Below are positions 7,270 to 15,933 of a stretch of 42,348 nt of DNA, piece after piece. Positions within the stretch are counted from its first letter, which is position 1. Every line of letters starts with the position of its first letter. Below the pieces are notes generated by a model. The model made no database searches and was not told the origin of the DNA. It saw only the letters and a list, made by a program, of their open reading frames with translations. The stretch covers positions 1 to 42,348 of the forward strand of contig CAMCJI010000005.1 in NCBI GenBank assembly GCA_945874805.1. The letters are read 5' to 3'. The translations under genes were made by a program, and so were the position numbers. Source of the DNA: Asaia bogorensis. GTDB lineage: Bacteria; Pseudomonadota; Alphaproteobacteria; Acetobacterales; Acetobacteraceae.

Positions 7270-7923
7270 ATGCATTTTTTCAAGAAGCCCGCCCGGGCCG
7301 CTCAGGCGCTCGCCGTCCTCGGCCTGGTCGCAGTTGCATTTCAGGCCACGCCGGCTGCGGCGATACCCTATGTCGCGGAGCCCTATTATGTGACCACCGG
7401 TCAGACCGGAGCGCAAACGCAGATCGACGTGAACCATACGACGTCGTGGCTGTTCACCGCCGTGTCCGGCTGGCGGCTGGGCGGCGGCGATTTCACGATG
7501 AAGGACGCGCCGAGCACGAGTGCTACGATCTCGTTGTCGCTCTATGCCGGCAACGACGCCACCGGGACGCTGCTGGACGCCGTGACCTATACGAACAGCC
7601 AATTCTGCACGGCCCAGGCCGGCAACAACTGCCAGTCCTACGGCAGCACGCCATTTCACTTTGCCACGCCGTACACGCTGACGTTAGCCTCGACGTACTA
7701 CCTCGCTTTGACCTCCTCCGCGCCGGACGTGCAGAGCCAGGCCTATTTCATCAAGGGCACTGACGGGACGACGATCACCAGCGGGGAGCGGACGATCGCC
7801 CAGACGTTCAACACCGCCAGCCTCAGCACCCAGGCGGTGGTCGACACGCCCGAGCCGCTGTCTGCCGCGCTGCTGGGAATGGGATTGGTTGGTCTTGTGG
7901 CGGCCCGGCGGCGCCAACGCTGA
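7270..7923 (+). CDS. PEP-CTERM sorting-domain exported protein
   Basis: A 217-residue exported protein. Residues 1-31 form a signal peptide (FFKK, hydrophobic core, TPAAA cut before IPY). The C-terminus is a PEP-CTERM tag: DTPEP at about 192-196, a hydrophobic helix LSAALLGMGLVGLVAA and a basic RRRQR tail. The middle is Thr/Ser/Tyr-rich and beta-like with one Cys pair (C-x7-C in FCTAQAGNNC), typical of secreted cargo of exosortase systems. The exosortase itself is not in the window. A -24/-12 promoter lies directly upstream. Sigma-54 control by the PrsK/PrsR pair is known for PEP-CTERM genes in other bacteria. The protein probably belongs to the cell surface or exopolysaccharide matrix; its exact job is unknown. 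Confidence 0.85.
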   Translation: MHFFKKPARAAQALAVLGLVAVAFQATPAAAIPYVAEPYYVTTGQTGAQTQIDVNHTTSWLFTAVSGWRLGGGDFTMKDAPSTSATISLSLYAGNDATGTLLDAVTYTNSQFCTAQAGNNCQSYGSTPFHFATPYTLTLASTYYLALTSSAPDVQSQAYFIKGTDGTTITSGERTIAQTFNTASLSTQAVVDTPEPLSAALLGMGLVGLVAARRRQR

Positions 7924-7935
7924 TCCTGGCGCTCA

Positions 7936-9042
7936 CTAGGATTTGAGGGCGCCCACCAGCCGGTCGATGTCCGCCTCGTCGTTGTAGCCGTGCGGACTGA
8001 CGCGCAGCACGCCGCCGCGGGCGGCAACGTGGATGCCATGCGCGGTCAGGCGGGCGATCATGGGTTCGAGCGTGCCGGCCGGGAGGGTCAGGCCGATGGC
8101 CTGGGGGATGCGGTCGGCCGGGGCGGTGAGGCCGAGGGCGGCGGCGCCGTGGGCCACGCGGTCGGTCAGTGTTCGCAAGCGGGCGGCGAGGCGGTCCCTC
8201 CCCCAGCCCAGCACCGTGTCCAGCCCCGCCTCGACGATCGGCAGCAGGATCATGTTGTTGCGCTCGCCGAGGTCGTAGCGGCGGGCACCTGGCATGAAAT
8301 CACCGCCGCTGCGGCTGTTCTCGTGGTGCTCCAGCGGCACGCCATCCTGGCGCCAGGGGGCGGCGTAGAGGAAGCCGAAGCTGTAGGGGCCGAGAATCCA
8401 CTTGTAGGTGGGGAAGGCCATGAAATCGGGCTTGATGCGGCCGACGTCGAGATCCAGCACGCCGACGCCCTGGGTGGCGTCGATCACCAGGGCCGCACCG
8501 GCGGCGCGCAGCGCGGGGGCGACACGGTCGAGATCGACGCGGCTGCCGTCGGTCCAATGCGAGGGGCTCAGCGCGGCGACGCTGACCGCGGGGGCGCCAG
8601 GGCGATTGAGGGCTTGCAGGATAGCCGCAGCCCAGTCGTTGTCGGCGGGGCGGGCGACCTCCTCGATGCTGGCATTGGTCTCGGTGGCGCGCTTCTGCCA
8701 AGGCAGCACCTGCGAACTGTGCTCGCCGGCCAAGGTGAGAATGCGGCTGCCCGGCGGGATGGGCAGATTCAGCGCCGCCGTCGACACGCCGTAGCTGGTG
8801 GCGCCGGTGAGCGCGATATCGTCGGCCGTCGCACCGATCAGAGCGGCGACCTTGGCGCGAATGCGCTCGGTGCGGGCAACGCCCTCCTGGCGATCGATCC
8901 GCCAAGGCTGAACCTTGGCGAACACCCCGGCCTCGCCGGCGATGCGGCCCGATTTGGGGATCGGAGTCATCGCGGCGGCGTTGAGGTAGGTGACGCCGGC
9001 CGGGATGTCGAACAGAGCGCGCTGGCAAGGGAGATCGGTCAT
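7936..9042 (-). CDS. Class V aminotransferase-like PLP enzyme
   Basis: A 368-residue fold-type I PLP enzyme of the class V (NifS/isopenicillin-N-epimerase/kynureninase-like) group. The sequence starts with the YLNAAAMTPIPK pattern. ALTGATSYGVSTAA binds the phosphate, D188 in ALVIDATQGVG contacts the pyridine nitrogen, and K214 in FPTYKWILGPYSFGFLY forms the aldimine. The substrate is not evident; the group includes cysteine desulfurase-like enzymes, epimerases and transaminases. There is no adjacent co-directional gene and only a weak Shine-Dalgarno. It converges on the PEP-CTERM gene with a 12-bp gap. Upstream lie a TCAGG tandem repeat and the first copy of the paired-palindrome element. Confidence 0.85.
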   Translation of the reverse strand: MTDLPCQRALFDIPAGVTYLNAAAMTPIPKSGRIAGEAGVFAKVQPWRIDRQEGVARTERIRAKVAALIGATADDIALTGATSYGVSTAALNLPIPPGSRILTLAGEHSSQVLPWQKRATETNASIEEVARPADNDWAAAILQALNRPGAPAVSVAALSPSHWTDGSRVDLDRVAPALRAAGAALVIDATQGVGVLDLDVGRIKPDFMAFPTYKWILGPYSFGFLYAAPWRQDGVPLEHHENSRSGGDFMPGARRYDLGERNNMILLPIVEAGLDTVLGWGRDRLAARLRTLTDRVAHGAAALGLTAPADRIPQAIGLTLPAGTLEPMIARLTAHGIHVAARGGVLRVSPHGYNDEADIDRLVGALKS

Positions 9043-9070
9043 CTGGGGAGTGTTCCTGGGCTCGGGCGGG

Positions 9071-9114
9071 TCAGGTCAGGTCAGGTCAGGTCAGGACAGG
9101 TCAGGTCAGGTCAG
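9071..9114 (+). repeat. TCAGG pentanucleotide tandem repeat
   Basis: Nine near-perfect units of TCAGG in a row (one unit reads ACAGG, the last is partial). It sits 28 bp upstream of the start of the class V aminotransferase (minus strand), in its probable promoter/leader region. A 5-bp unit can change copy number by slippage and alter promoter spacing; no coding sequence is affected. Confidence 0.9.
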
Positions 9115-9116
9115 AC

Positions 9117-9362
9117 AAGAATCTTCTTTTTGTGAACAAAAAGAAGCAAAAAAACTTTGTTCGTTGGGTTGGGGCTTGAGCGGCGACGGGGGTTCTTTGG
9201 GGTGGGGGTTTTTTTGGCTTCGCCGTCTTGGGACACGTTATTGGGGGTTTTTGACGAAGTCCAGTGTGGGTCCTTCGCAAGGGCTCAGGATGACGGTAGA
9301 GAGAAACCATGCGAATGGATGAAGTTTTTTTGCTTCTTTTTGTTCACAAAAAGAAGACTCTT
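9117..9362. repeat. Paired-palindrome element, copy 1 (REPIN/MITE-like)
   Basis: The left palindrome at 9123-9146 has 11-bp arms CTTCTTTTTGT / ACAAAAAGAAG around GA and is followed by CAAAAAAACTTT. The right palindrome at 9333-9356 is the exact reverse complement, preceded by AAGTTTTTTTG. The outer flanks also pair (AAGAATCTTCTT versus AAGAAGACTCTT). The centre is GC-rich with the shared motif GGCTTCGCCGTCTT, and holds a second repeat-like stretch around 9268-9293 (CTTCGCAAGGGCTCAGGAT). It lies between the aminotransferase and M81 genes. The A-run follows the hairpin on the strand shown, so a single half is not a classical intrinsic terminator. Confidence 0.85.
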
Positions 9363-9387
9363 ACTGCCGCTTGTCTTCTTACCCCCC

Positions 9388-10896
9388 TCAGCGCGGCATG
9401 TTCCAGCCGTGTTCCGGCTCCAACGGGAAGATCGGGCGGCGGACGTTGCGGAACGTCAATTGATTATAGTCGGAGGTGCACACACCGACGCCGGCGCATT
9501 CGACGATTTCTCGGGCGATTTTGCCGAGGTCGGCGCGCCAGTGGACGCGGCTTTTGATGGCGACGTATTTTTTCAGGGCGGGGTTGATGCCGAGGACTTG
9601 CAGCATTTCCTGGGCGGTGGGTTCGATGTGGCGGCTGAGCAGGATGACTTGGATGCGGCCGGTGTCCAGCACGACGGTTTTGCCCATGTAGATTTTCAGG
9701 CCGGGGGTGAGGCCGCCTTTGGCGGTGTAGCTGCCGGCGGAGATGGTTTGCACGCGGCCGGTGAGCGTGATGGGTTTGCTGGCGACGGGGAGCAGCGGCA
9801 TCGGCAGTTTGGCGCCGACGGTCAGCGTGATTTCGGCGCCGACGCCGGCGGCGGCGGCTTGTTCGACGGCTTCGGGGTCGTAGATGCCGAAGAAGACGAC
9901 GTCGTCGAGTTCCTGGCGGATGAGTTCGGCCAGCACTTCGGTGGTGTCCATCGTGCCGCCGCTGGCGCAGTTGTCGTAGTGGTCGAGGATGAAGACGGGA
10001 TCGGCGCCGGGTTTGGCGAGGGCTTTGGCGCGGGTGACGGACTCGGCGAGGGGGGCGATGTCGAACTGGAACTCGCGGCGGGCGTTCCAGGCGAAGGCGA
10101 GGAGCTCGGCGACCATGGCTTTGGCGTCGTCGGGATTGTCATCGGTGACGACAACGGCGGAGAGGCCGGCGTTGGAGACGTCGGCGTGGGGGAAGCCGAC
10201 GAAGAGGCTGGCGGCCAGCGCCCGGCCGGATTTTTCCCAGGCGGCGCACATCTCTTGCAGGTCTTTGTTGGGGAAGCGGTGAGTGCCTTGGGCCATGACG
10301 TGCGGGAGCATCGGCGCGTTGGCCCAGGCGGAGGTAGGTTTCACCTCGCCGCGGATGGCGCGCAGGAGGACGCGGGCGGCGCGTTCGGCGGTCTCGCGCA
10401 TGTCGATGTGCGGGTAGGTGTGGTAGCCGGCGACGACGGTCGCGGTGTGGACCATGTTGTCATAGAGGTTGGCGTGCATGTCGTAGGCCACCGCGATGGG
10501 GGTGGCGGAGTCGATGGCGCGGATGCGGCGGAGCAGTTCGCCCTCGCCGTCCTCATGGTGTTCGGCGGCCATGGCGCCGTGGAGGTCCAGCAGGATGCCG
10601 TCGTAGCCGCCTTTGGCGACTTCGTCGGTGATGAGGGTGCAGAAGGTTTCGTAGGCTTCGCGGTCGACCCGGCCGCTCGGCGGGGCGCTGGCGCAGACGG
10701 GGACGGTGATTTCGGCGCCGGCCTCGGCGGCGACGGCGAGGAAGCCGCCCATGCAGGTGCCGGTGTTGCGGTAGAAGTCGATGGCGGCCTGGCCTTTGAG
10801 GAGGGTGTCGCCGTTGCGGGCGAAGCGGGGGAGCTTCGTCGGCACGGGAGAGAAGGTGTTGGTCTCGTGCGACATGGTGGCGAGCAGCAGGCGCAT
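9388..10896 (-). CDS. M81 family metallopeptidase (MlrC-like)
   Basis: A 502-residue protein of the M81/MlrC family, named after the enzyme that completes microcystin breakdown; most members have unknown substrates. Family marks are [16 protein letters not shown] at the N-terminus, [13 protein letters not shown] near residue 100, [12 protein letters not shown] (metal/active-site region), [13 protein letters not shown] and [18 protein letters not shown]. The start at 10896 follows GGGAGAG; an in-frame upstream extension of 53 residues is Ser/Pro-rich and not family-like. It is divergent from leuC (92 bp gap). The neighbourhood of peptide-binding protein, amidase and amino-acid enzymes supports use on small amides or peptides, but that is inference. 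Confidence 0.9.
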   Translation of the reverse strand: MRLLLATMSHETNTFSPVPTKLPRFARNGDTLLKGQAAIDFYRNTGTCMGGFLAVAAEAGAEITVPVCASAPPSGRVDREAYETFCTLITDEVAKGGYDGILLDLHGAMAAEHHEDGEGELLRRIRAIDSATPIAVAYDMHANLYDNMVHTATVVAGYHTYPHIDMRETAERAARVLLRAIRGEVKPTSAWANAPMLPHVMAQGTHRFPNKDLQEMCAAWEKSGRALAASLFVGFPHADVSNAGLSAVVVTDDNPDDAKAMVAELLAFAWNARREFQFDIAPLAESVTRAKALAKPGADPVFILDHYDNCASGGTMDTTEVLAELIRQELDDVVFFGIYDPEAVEQAAAAGVGAEITLTVGAKLPMPLLPVASKPITLTGRVQTISAGSYTAKGGLTPGLKIYMGKTVVLDTGRIQVILLSRHIEPTAQEMLQVLGINPALKKYVAIKSRVHWRADLGKIAREIVECAGVGVCTSDYNQLTFRNVRRPIFPLEPEHGWNMPR

Positions 10897-10988
10897 GGGT
10901 CTCTCCCTGTTCGAGGAGGCAGCATGCACGTTCTGGCGCGGGCGGGAAACCGGGGGTAAAGCGGTTGCAAGCAAGCTGGGAGGGCGCG

Positions 10989-12395
10989 ATGCCGGCGACG
11001 ATGTTCGAGAAGATTTGGAACCGCCATGCGATCCTGACACGGCCGGATGGGGCAACGCTGCTGCATGTCGGGCGACACCTGGTGCATGACGGGTCTCGGG
11101 CGGCGTTTCGGGCGTTGGCGGAGCGGGGGATGGGGGTGCGCCATCCCGGGCGGACGTTCGGGACGCCGGATCATTATGTCTCGACGAAAAGCCATTCGCT
11201 GGAGGCGATCGTCGAGCCGCAGCGCCGCGAGATGGTGAGTGCGCTGGCGGAGAATGCGTCGAAGCATGGGGTGACGCTGTTCGGGTTGGGGGACGTTCGG
11301 CAGGGGATCATTCATGTGATCGGGCCGGAGCAGGGGATCACGCAGCCCGGCCTGCTGATGGTGTGCGGGGACAGCCACACGGCGACGCATGGGGCGCTGG
11401 GGGCGCTGGCGTTCGGGATCGGGGCGTCGGAGGTTTCGCATGTGCTGGCGACGCAGACGCTGTGGCAGAGCCGGCCGGCGAGCATGCGGGTCACCGTCGA
11501 TGGGCGGTTGGGCGTGGGGGTGACTGCGAAGGACGTGATCCTGGCGATCATCGCGAAGATCGGGGCTGCGGGCGGGACGGGGCATGTGATCGAGTATGCC
11601 GGGTCGGTGTTCCGCGGCATGTCGATGGAGGGGCGGATGACCGTGTGCAACATGTCCATCGAGGCGGGGGCGCGGGCGGGGATGGTCGCACCCGACGAGA
11701 CGACGTTCGCGTATCTGCAGGGCCGGCCCTATGCGCCGCAGGGGGCGAATTGGGAGCGGGCGGTGGCGTTCTGGAAGACGCTGCCGAGCGATGCGGGGGC
11801 GGTGTTTGCGCGGGACGTGTGGCTGGATGCGGCGGAGATCGCGCCGATGGTGACATGGGGGACCTCGCCGGAGGATGCGGCACCGGTGACGGGCGTAGTG
11901 CCCGATCCGGCAGAGGCGGGGGATGCGGAGCGGGCGGGGGCGATGGCGCGGGCGCTCGATTACATGGGGCTCAGGCCAGGGATGCGGATGGAGGAGATTC
12001 CGATCGGGCGGGTGTTCATCGGGTCCTGCACGAATTCGCGCATCGAGGATTTGCGGGCGGCGGCGGCGGTGGCCGCGGGGCGGCGGGTGGTGGTGCCGGC
12101 GATGGTGGTGCCGGGGTCGGGGCTGGTGAAGGCGCAGGCGGAAGCCGAGGGTCTCGACAGGGTGTTTGTGGAGGCTGGGTTCGAGTGGCGGGAGCCCGGC
12201 TGTTCGATGTGCGTGGGGATGAATGGGGATCTCGTCGCACCAGGGGAGCATTGCGCCTCAACCTCGAACCGGAATTTCGTGGGGCGGCAGGGGCGGGGGG
12301 CGCGGACGCATCTGCTCAGCCCGGCGATGGCGGTGGCAGCCGCGGTGACCGGGCGGATTTCCGATGTGCGGCGGCTGATGGCGGGGCGCGTGTGA
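10989..12395 (+). CDS. leuC: 3-isopropylmalate dehydratase large subunit (LeuC-type hydro-lyase)
   Basis: Aconitase-superfamily large subunit, 468 residues. The three [4Fe-4S] cysteines are C347 (FIGSCTNSR), C405 and C408 (GCSMCVGMN), at positions almost identical to bacterial Leu[20 protein letters not shown] and [19 protein letters not shown] are family signatures. The substrate-side segments are unusual: HVGRHLVHD where IDRHLVHE is common, and [11 protein letters not shown] where MDHNVPT is common. The stop overlaps leuD as TGATG. No leuB or leuA lies nearby. It may therefore be a second, specialised copy acting on an isopropylmalate-like acid such as a methylmalate/citraconate. The start is supported by GGGAGGG. 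Confidence 0.88.
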   Translation: MPATMFEKIWNRHAILTRPDGATLLHVGRHLVHDGSRAAFRALAERGMGVRHPGRTFGTPDHYVSTKSHSLEAIVEPQRREMVSALAENASKHGVTLFGLGDVRQGIIHVIGPEQGITQPGLLMVCGDSHTATHGALGALAFGIGASEVSHVLATQTLWQSRPASMRVTVDGRLGVGVTAKDVILAIIAKIGAAGGTGHVIEYAGSVFRGMSMEGRMTVCNMSIEAGARAGMVAPDETTFAYLQGRPYAPQGANWERAVAFWKTLPSDAGAVFARDVWLDAAEIAPMVTWGTSPEDAAPVTGVVPDPAEAGDAERAGAMARALDYMGLRPGMRMEEIPIGRVFIGSCTNSRIEDLRAAAAVAAGRRVVVPAMVVPGSGLVKAQAEAEGLDRVFVEAGFEWREPGCSMCVGMNGDLVAPGEHCASTSNRNFVGRQGRGARTHLLSPAMAVAAAVTGRISDVRRLMAGRV

Positions 12396-13015
12396 TGCGC
12401 AAGTTCGAAAAGCTCGATGCGGTGGCGGCACCGGTCGATATGCCGAATGTGGATACCGACCAGATCATCCCGGCGCGGTTCCTGTGGCGGGCGCGGGCGG
12501 ACGGGTATGGGTATCTGCTGTTCAACGATCTGCGCAGCGAAGCGGACGGCACGCCGAAGCCGGATTTCGTGCTGAACCGCCCGGCCTATCGGGGCGCGGA
12601 AGTGCTGGTGGCGGACCGGAATTTCGGCTGCGGCTCCTCGCGCGAGCATGCGGTGTGGGCGCTTTCCGATGCGGGGTTGAAGGTGGTGATCGCGCCGAGC
12701 TTCGGGGACATCTTCTTCAACAACAGTTTCAAAAACGGGTTTCTGCCAGTGGTGCTGCCGGAGGCGCGTTGCACCGAGTTGCGGGCGGCGCTGGCGCGCA
12801 ATCCGGGGGCGCATCTGGTGGTGGACCTGGAGGCGCAGACGGTCACCGGGCCGCTGGGCGTCAATGACGGGTTCGGGACGGACAGCTTCGCCATCGACCC
12901 GTTCCGCAAGGAACTGCTGCTGACCGGGATGGACGACATCAGCTTCACCCTCAGCCGCCAGGCGGAGATCGATGCGTTCGAGGCGCGCTATGCGAGCGAA
13001 ACACCCTGGATCTGA
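12395..13015 (+). CDS. leuD: 3-isopropylmalate dehydratase small subunit (LeuD-type)
   Basis: Swivel-domain subunit of the LeuCD hydro-lyase, 206 residues, normal length. PNVDTDQIIPARFL (about 17-30), LVADRNFGCGSSREHAVWAL (about 70-89) and NNSFKNGFLPVVL are the standard LeuD marks. The active-site loop between IIPARFL and FNDLR carries the substrate-recognition residues (WRARADGYGYL). The ATG shares one base with the leuC stop (TGATG), so the subunits are translationally coupled and should be made in equal amounts. The hairpin GGTTTT/AAAACC just after the stop (13019-13034) has no T-run. Whether the pair serves leucine synthesis or a catabolic route is open, as for LeuC. Confidence 0.9.
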   Translation: MRKFEKLDAVAAPVDMPNVDTDQIIPARFLWRARADGYGYLLFNDLRSEADGTPKPDFVLNRPAYRGAEVLVADRNFGCGSSREHAVWALSDAGLKVVIAPSFGDIFFNNSFKNGFLPVVLPEARCTELRAALARNPGAHLVVDLEAQTVTGPLGVNDGFGTDSFAIDPFRKELLLTGMDDISFTLSRQAEIDAFEARYASETPWI

Positions 13016-13159
13016 GTAGGTTTTTCGGAAAACCGCAGCGTCGCGCCTTCCTGGCCCGCTGCTTGCACCATACAACCGGAGCGGTCGCGTGCCGGCACAT
13101 CATGCCGCCACGCTGGGCATAATTGTGCCGCGACCTTGGGCAATTGAATGGAGAATGAC

Positions 13160-14746
13160 ATGACAATGAAGCGCAGAGACGTGATGACGGCTGGTGCCGC
13201 CGCGGCAGCCACCGCAGGGCTGGCGCGGCCCTCCCTGGCCCAGGGCGCGCGGGTGCTGCGCTTCGTGCCGCAGGCCAACCTCGCCAACCCCGACCCGATC
13301 TGGACCACCGCGACCGTTGCCTACATCCACGGCTACATGATCTGGGACACGCTGTTCGGCCTGGACGAAAAGCTCACGCCGCAGCCGCAGATGGCGGCCG
13401 GCTATGAGGAGTCCGCCGACGGGCTGACCTTCACCATCACGCTCCGCGACGGGGTGAAGTTCACCGACGGCGAGCCGGTGCGCGCGGCCGATGCCGTGCA
13501 GTCGATCAAGCGCTGGGCGCAGCGCAACCCGATGGGCGGCACGCTGATGTCGCGCACCAACGAGCTGGTGGCGCTCGACGACAAGCGCCTGCAGTTCCGC
13601 ATGAAGAAGCGCTTCCCGATCACCGCCTACGTGCTCGGCGGCGAAGGCTGCTTCATCATGCCCGAGCGCATCGCCAAGACCGACGGCTTCACCATGGTGA
13701 CCGAATACGTCGGCTCCGGCCCCTACAAGTTCCTGCGCGACGAATGGGTCTCCGGCGCCTCGGCCGCCTATGCGCGCAACGACGGCTATGTGCCGCGCCA
13801 GGAAGCGCCGAGCATGTGGGCCGGCGGCAAGGTGGCGAACTTCGACCGCGTGGAATGGAAGATCATGCCCGACGCCGCCACCGCCTCCGCCGCCCTGCAA
13901 CGCGGCGAGATCGACTGGTGGGAGAACCCACTGGCCGACCTGATCCCCTCGCTACGCAAGGATAAGGCCATCAAAACCGAAGTGCTCGACCCGCTCGGCG
14001 CGCTCGGCGTGGTGCGCTTCAACCATCTGCACGTGCCGTTCAACAACGTGAAGCTGCGCCAGGCGCTGCTGCACGGCATCGACCAGCAGGAGATCCTCGA
14101 CGCCTGCTACGGCGATCTGGCCGGTGAACTCGGCAAGACCGGCGCGGGCTATTTCACCATGGGCTCGCCCTACGCCAACGACGTCGGCATCGAAGTGCTG
14201 ACCAAAAAGCGCGACATGGCGCTGACGCGCAAGCTGGTGGCGGAGAGCGGCTACAAGGGCGAGGAAGTGCTCCTCATGTCGCCCACCGACCAGCCGATCC
14301 TGTTCGCGACCTGCCAGGTGGTGGCGGACTTCCTGAAGAAGGCCGGGCTGAACGTGCGCTACGAGGTGATGGACTGGGGCACGCTCGTGGCCCGCCGCGC
14401 CAAGAAGGAGCCGGCGTCGGCCGGCGGCTGGAGCATCTTCTGCACCACCTGGGCCGGCCTCTCGACGGCCAACCCCGGCAGCAGCCAGATCCTGCGCGGC
14501 ACAGGCGAACAGAGCTGGTTCGGCTGGCCGACGATGCCGAAAATGGAAGAACTGCGCGACGCCTGGTTCGACGCCCCGAGCCTGGACGCGCAAAAAGCCA
14601 TCACCCGCGACATGCAGAAACTCGCCTTCGAAGAAGTGCCGGTACTGCCCACCGGCATGTTCTTCACTCCCACCGCCTACCGCGCCAACCTCACCGGCAT
14701 CGTCCGGTCCGGCGTGGCGCTGATGTGGGGGATCAAGCGGGTTTGA
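13160..14746 (+). CDS. Peptide/nickel-type ABC transporter substrate-binding protein (SBP_bac_5)
   Basis: A 528-residue periplasmic binding protein of the oligopeptide family. The N-terminus MTMKRRDVMTAGAAAAATAG with a later SLAQ cut is a Tat-like signal (KRRDVM). WDTLFGLDEKLTPQPQMAAGYEESADGLTFTITLRDGVKFTDGEPV is the family signature region. I chose ATG 13160, because GGAG at 13150-13153 lies 6 bases upstream; ATGs at 13148 and 13166 are alternatives. No permease or ATPase gene is adjacent, so it is an orphan binding protein that must use a transporter encoded elsewhere. Third codon positions are C-rich, unlike the G-rich leuCD next door, which may indicate high expression. Confidence 0.9.
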   Translation: MTMKRRDVMTAGAAAAATAGLARPSLAQGARVLRFVPQANLANPDPIWTTATVAYIHGYMIWDTLFGLDEKLTPQPQMAAGYEESADGLTFTITLRDGVKFTDGEPVRAADAVQSIKRWAQRNPMGGTLMSRTNELVALDDKRLQFRMKKRFPITAYVLGGEGCFIMPERIAKTDGFTMVTEYVGSGPYKFLRDEWVSGASAAYARNDGYVPRQEAPSMWAGGKVANFDRVEWKIMPDAATASAALQRGEIDWWENPLADLIPSLRKDKAIKTEVLDPLGALGVVRFNHLHVPFNNVKLRQALLHGIDQQEILDACYGDLAGELGKTGAGYFTMGSPYANDVGIEVLTKKRDMALTRKLVAESGYKGEEVLLMSPTDQPILFATCQVVADFLKKAGLNVRYEVMDWGTLVARRAKKEPASAGGWSIFCTTWAGLSTANPGSSQILRGTGEQSWFGWPTMPKMEELRDAWFDAPSLDAQKAITRDMQKLAFEEVPVLPTGMFFTPTAYRANLTGIVRSGVALMWGIKRV

Positions 14747-14766
14747 TCGCTTTCGGGTGAGTAAAT

Positions 14767-14968
14767 AGGAAGGAAGATTCTTCTTTTTGTGAACAAAAAG
14801 AAGCAAAAAAACTTTATCCGTTGGTAGTTGGCTTTCCGGGTGGAATGGCTCTTGGCGTAGCCCATTTTTTGGCTTCGCCTGCTTGAGAACCAACTACCCG
14901 GCCTAGCGGCGAAGCCCGGAGAAAAGTTTTTTGCTTCTTTTTTTCAAAAAAGAAGATGCTTCCTTCCT
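14767..14968. repeat. Paired-palindrome element, copy 2
   Basis: The left palindrome at 14780-14803 is identical to copy 1. The right palindrome at 14934-14955 has arms CTTCTTTTTT / AAAAAAGAAG around TC. Outer flanks AGGAAGGAAGATTC and GCTTCCTTCCT are inverted. Inside, GGTAGTTGG (about 14823-14831) is complementary to CCAACTACC (about 14890-14898), giving a second, inner stem. The TAG stop of the ornithine-cyclodeaminase homologue (14967-14969) lies at the right edge. The element fills the gap between two convergent genes. Confidence 0.85.
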
Positions 14969-15917
14969 ACCCTTCCTGCCTGACTGTCTTCCAGACCAAA
15001 GAAGCCGCTGCGAGGTCTTCGATGGCGCTGCCGACGGATTTGAACAGAGTGATTTCGCCGTCGATCAGCCGCCCGGCGACGCGGCCGCGGCAGAGGCCGG
15101 CGAGGTCGCCAGCGAGGGTGCCCTTGTCCAGCACGCCGGATTCGATCGGTTGGGTGAGGTCGCCGGCTTCGGCGAGGGCGGCGGGGGTGTCGATCCAGAT
15201 GCGAGCGCGGCGGATGGCGGTATCGTCGGTCTCGCGCATGTCCGGGCGGTAGCCGCCGATCAGGTCGAGATGCGCGTCGGGTTTCAGCCACTCGCCGAGG
15301 ATCAGGGGGGTGGCGGAGAGGGTGGCGCAGGAGATGATGTCGGCCTGGCGGGCGGCGGCTTCAAGGCCGGGGGTGGCCGTGGCGTCGAAGCCTTCGGCGC
15401 GCAGGTCGGCGGCCAGGGTCTCGGCTTTGGCGGTGTTGCGGTTCCAGACCTGCACGCGGCGGATGGGCCGGACGGCGGCCCAGGCCTGCGCCATCAGGCC
15501 GGCGATGTGGCCGGCGCCGACGATCAGCAGCGAGGAGGCGTCGCGGCGGGCGAGGTGATCGCCGGCGAGCGCCGAGGCCGCGGCGGTGCGGCGGCCGGTG
15601 ATTTCGTTGCCGTCGATAAGGGCGAGCGGGCGGCCGGTGTCGCCCTCGCTGAGCAGGTAGGTGGAGTGCACCGCGTTCAGGCCGCGCGCGCCGTTCGAGG
15701 GATAGACGGAGACGATCTTCACGCCGACAGCGCCGGCCCGCCAGGCGGGCATCAGCAGCAGGGTGGCCTCTGACGCGCCAGGCACGTCGATGGCGTGGCG
15801 GTGGCGCAAGGGAACCTCGGCGCCGGCGATGAAGGCCTCGCGCAGGGCGGCGATCAGGTCCGGGAACGGCAGGGCGGCGCGGGTGGCGGCGAGATCGACG
15901 ACGATGGGCTGGGACAT
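14967..15917 (-). CDS. Ornithine cyclodeaminase / mu-crystallin family protein
   Basis: A 316-residue NAD(P)-binding enzyme of the OCD/mu-crystallin family. Members include ornithine cyclodeaminase, alanine dehydrogenase of archaea, ketimine reductases and opine-type enzymes. GVKIVSVYPSNGARGLNAVHSTYLL and LALIDGNEITGRRTAAASALA are family hallmarks. SLLIVGAGHIAGLMAQAW is the Rossmann motif near residue 130. An upstream in-frame extension is translated from the adjacent repeat element (FFASFFPKKEDL) and is rejected; ATG 15917 gives a proper N-terminus. The stop codon TAG falls in the terminal repeat of element copy 2. It is divergent from the DAO-type oxidoreductase, with which it could share an imine or amino-acid substrate. 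Confidence 0.88.
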   Translation of the reverse strand: MSQPIVVDLAATRAALPFPDLIAALREAFIAGAEVPLRHRHAIDVPGASEATLLLMPAWRAGAVGVKIVSVYPSNGARGLNAVHSTYLLSEGDTGRPLALIDGNEITGRRTAAASALAGDHLARRDASSLLIVGAGHIAGLMAQAWAAVRPIRRVQVWNRNTAKAETLAADLRAEGFDATATPGLEAAARQADIISCATLSATPLILGEWLKPDAHLDLIGGYRPDMRETDDTAIRRARIWIDTPAALAEAGDLTQPIESGVLDKGTLAGDLAGLCRGRVAGRLIDGEITLFKSVGSAIEDLAAASLVWKTVRQEG

Positions 15918-15933
15918 GCGGGCTCCGGTCGGG

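Noticed and set aside
7913-7932. GCGCCA...TGGCGC stem over the PEP-CTERM stop as a terminator
   Set aside because: Only 6 bp with no T-run; too weak to list as a feature.
9071-9114. TCAGG repeat as a CRISPR array
   Set aside because: A 5-bp unit with no spacers; no cas genes are nearby.
9123-9146. Single palindromes of the repeat family as intrinsic terminators
   Set aside because: The A/T run lies on the wrong side of the hairpin for either strand (T-run before, not after), and the stems are AT-rich.
9157-10959. 600-codon plus-strand frame opposite the M81 gene
   Set aside because: Low-complexity Gly/Asp/Val composition and a repeat-derived N-terminus. The minus-strand M81 protein has all family motifs.
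10341-12251. 636-codon minus-strand frame across M81 and leuC
   Set aside because: Arg/His/Pro-rich shadow with no domain. It overlaps two well-supported genes.
13089-13098. Perfect 10-bp palindrome GTGCCGGCAC before the peptide-binding protein gene
   Set aside because: Short and GC-rich, so expected by chance in this genome. There is no second copy or known operator match.
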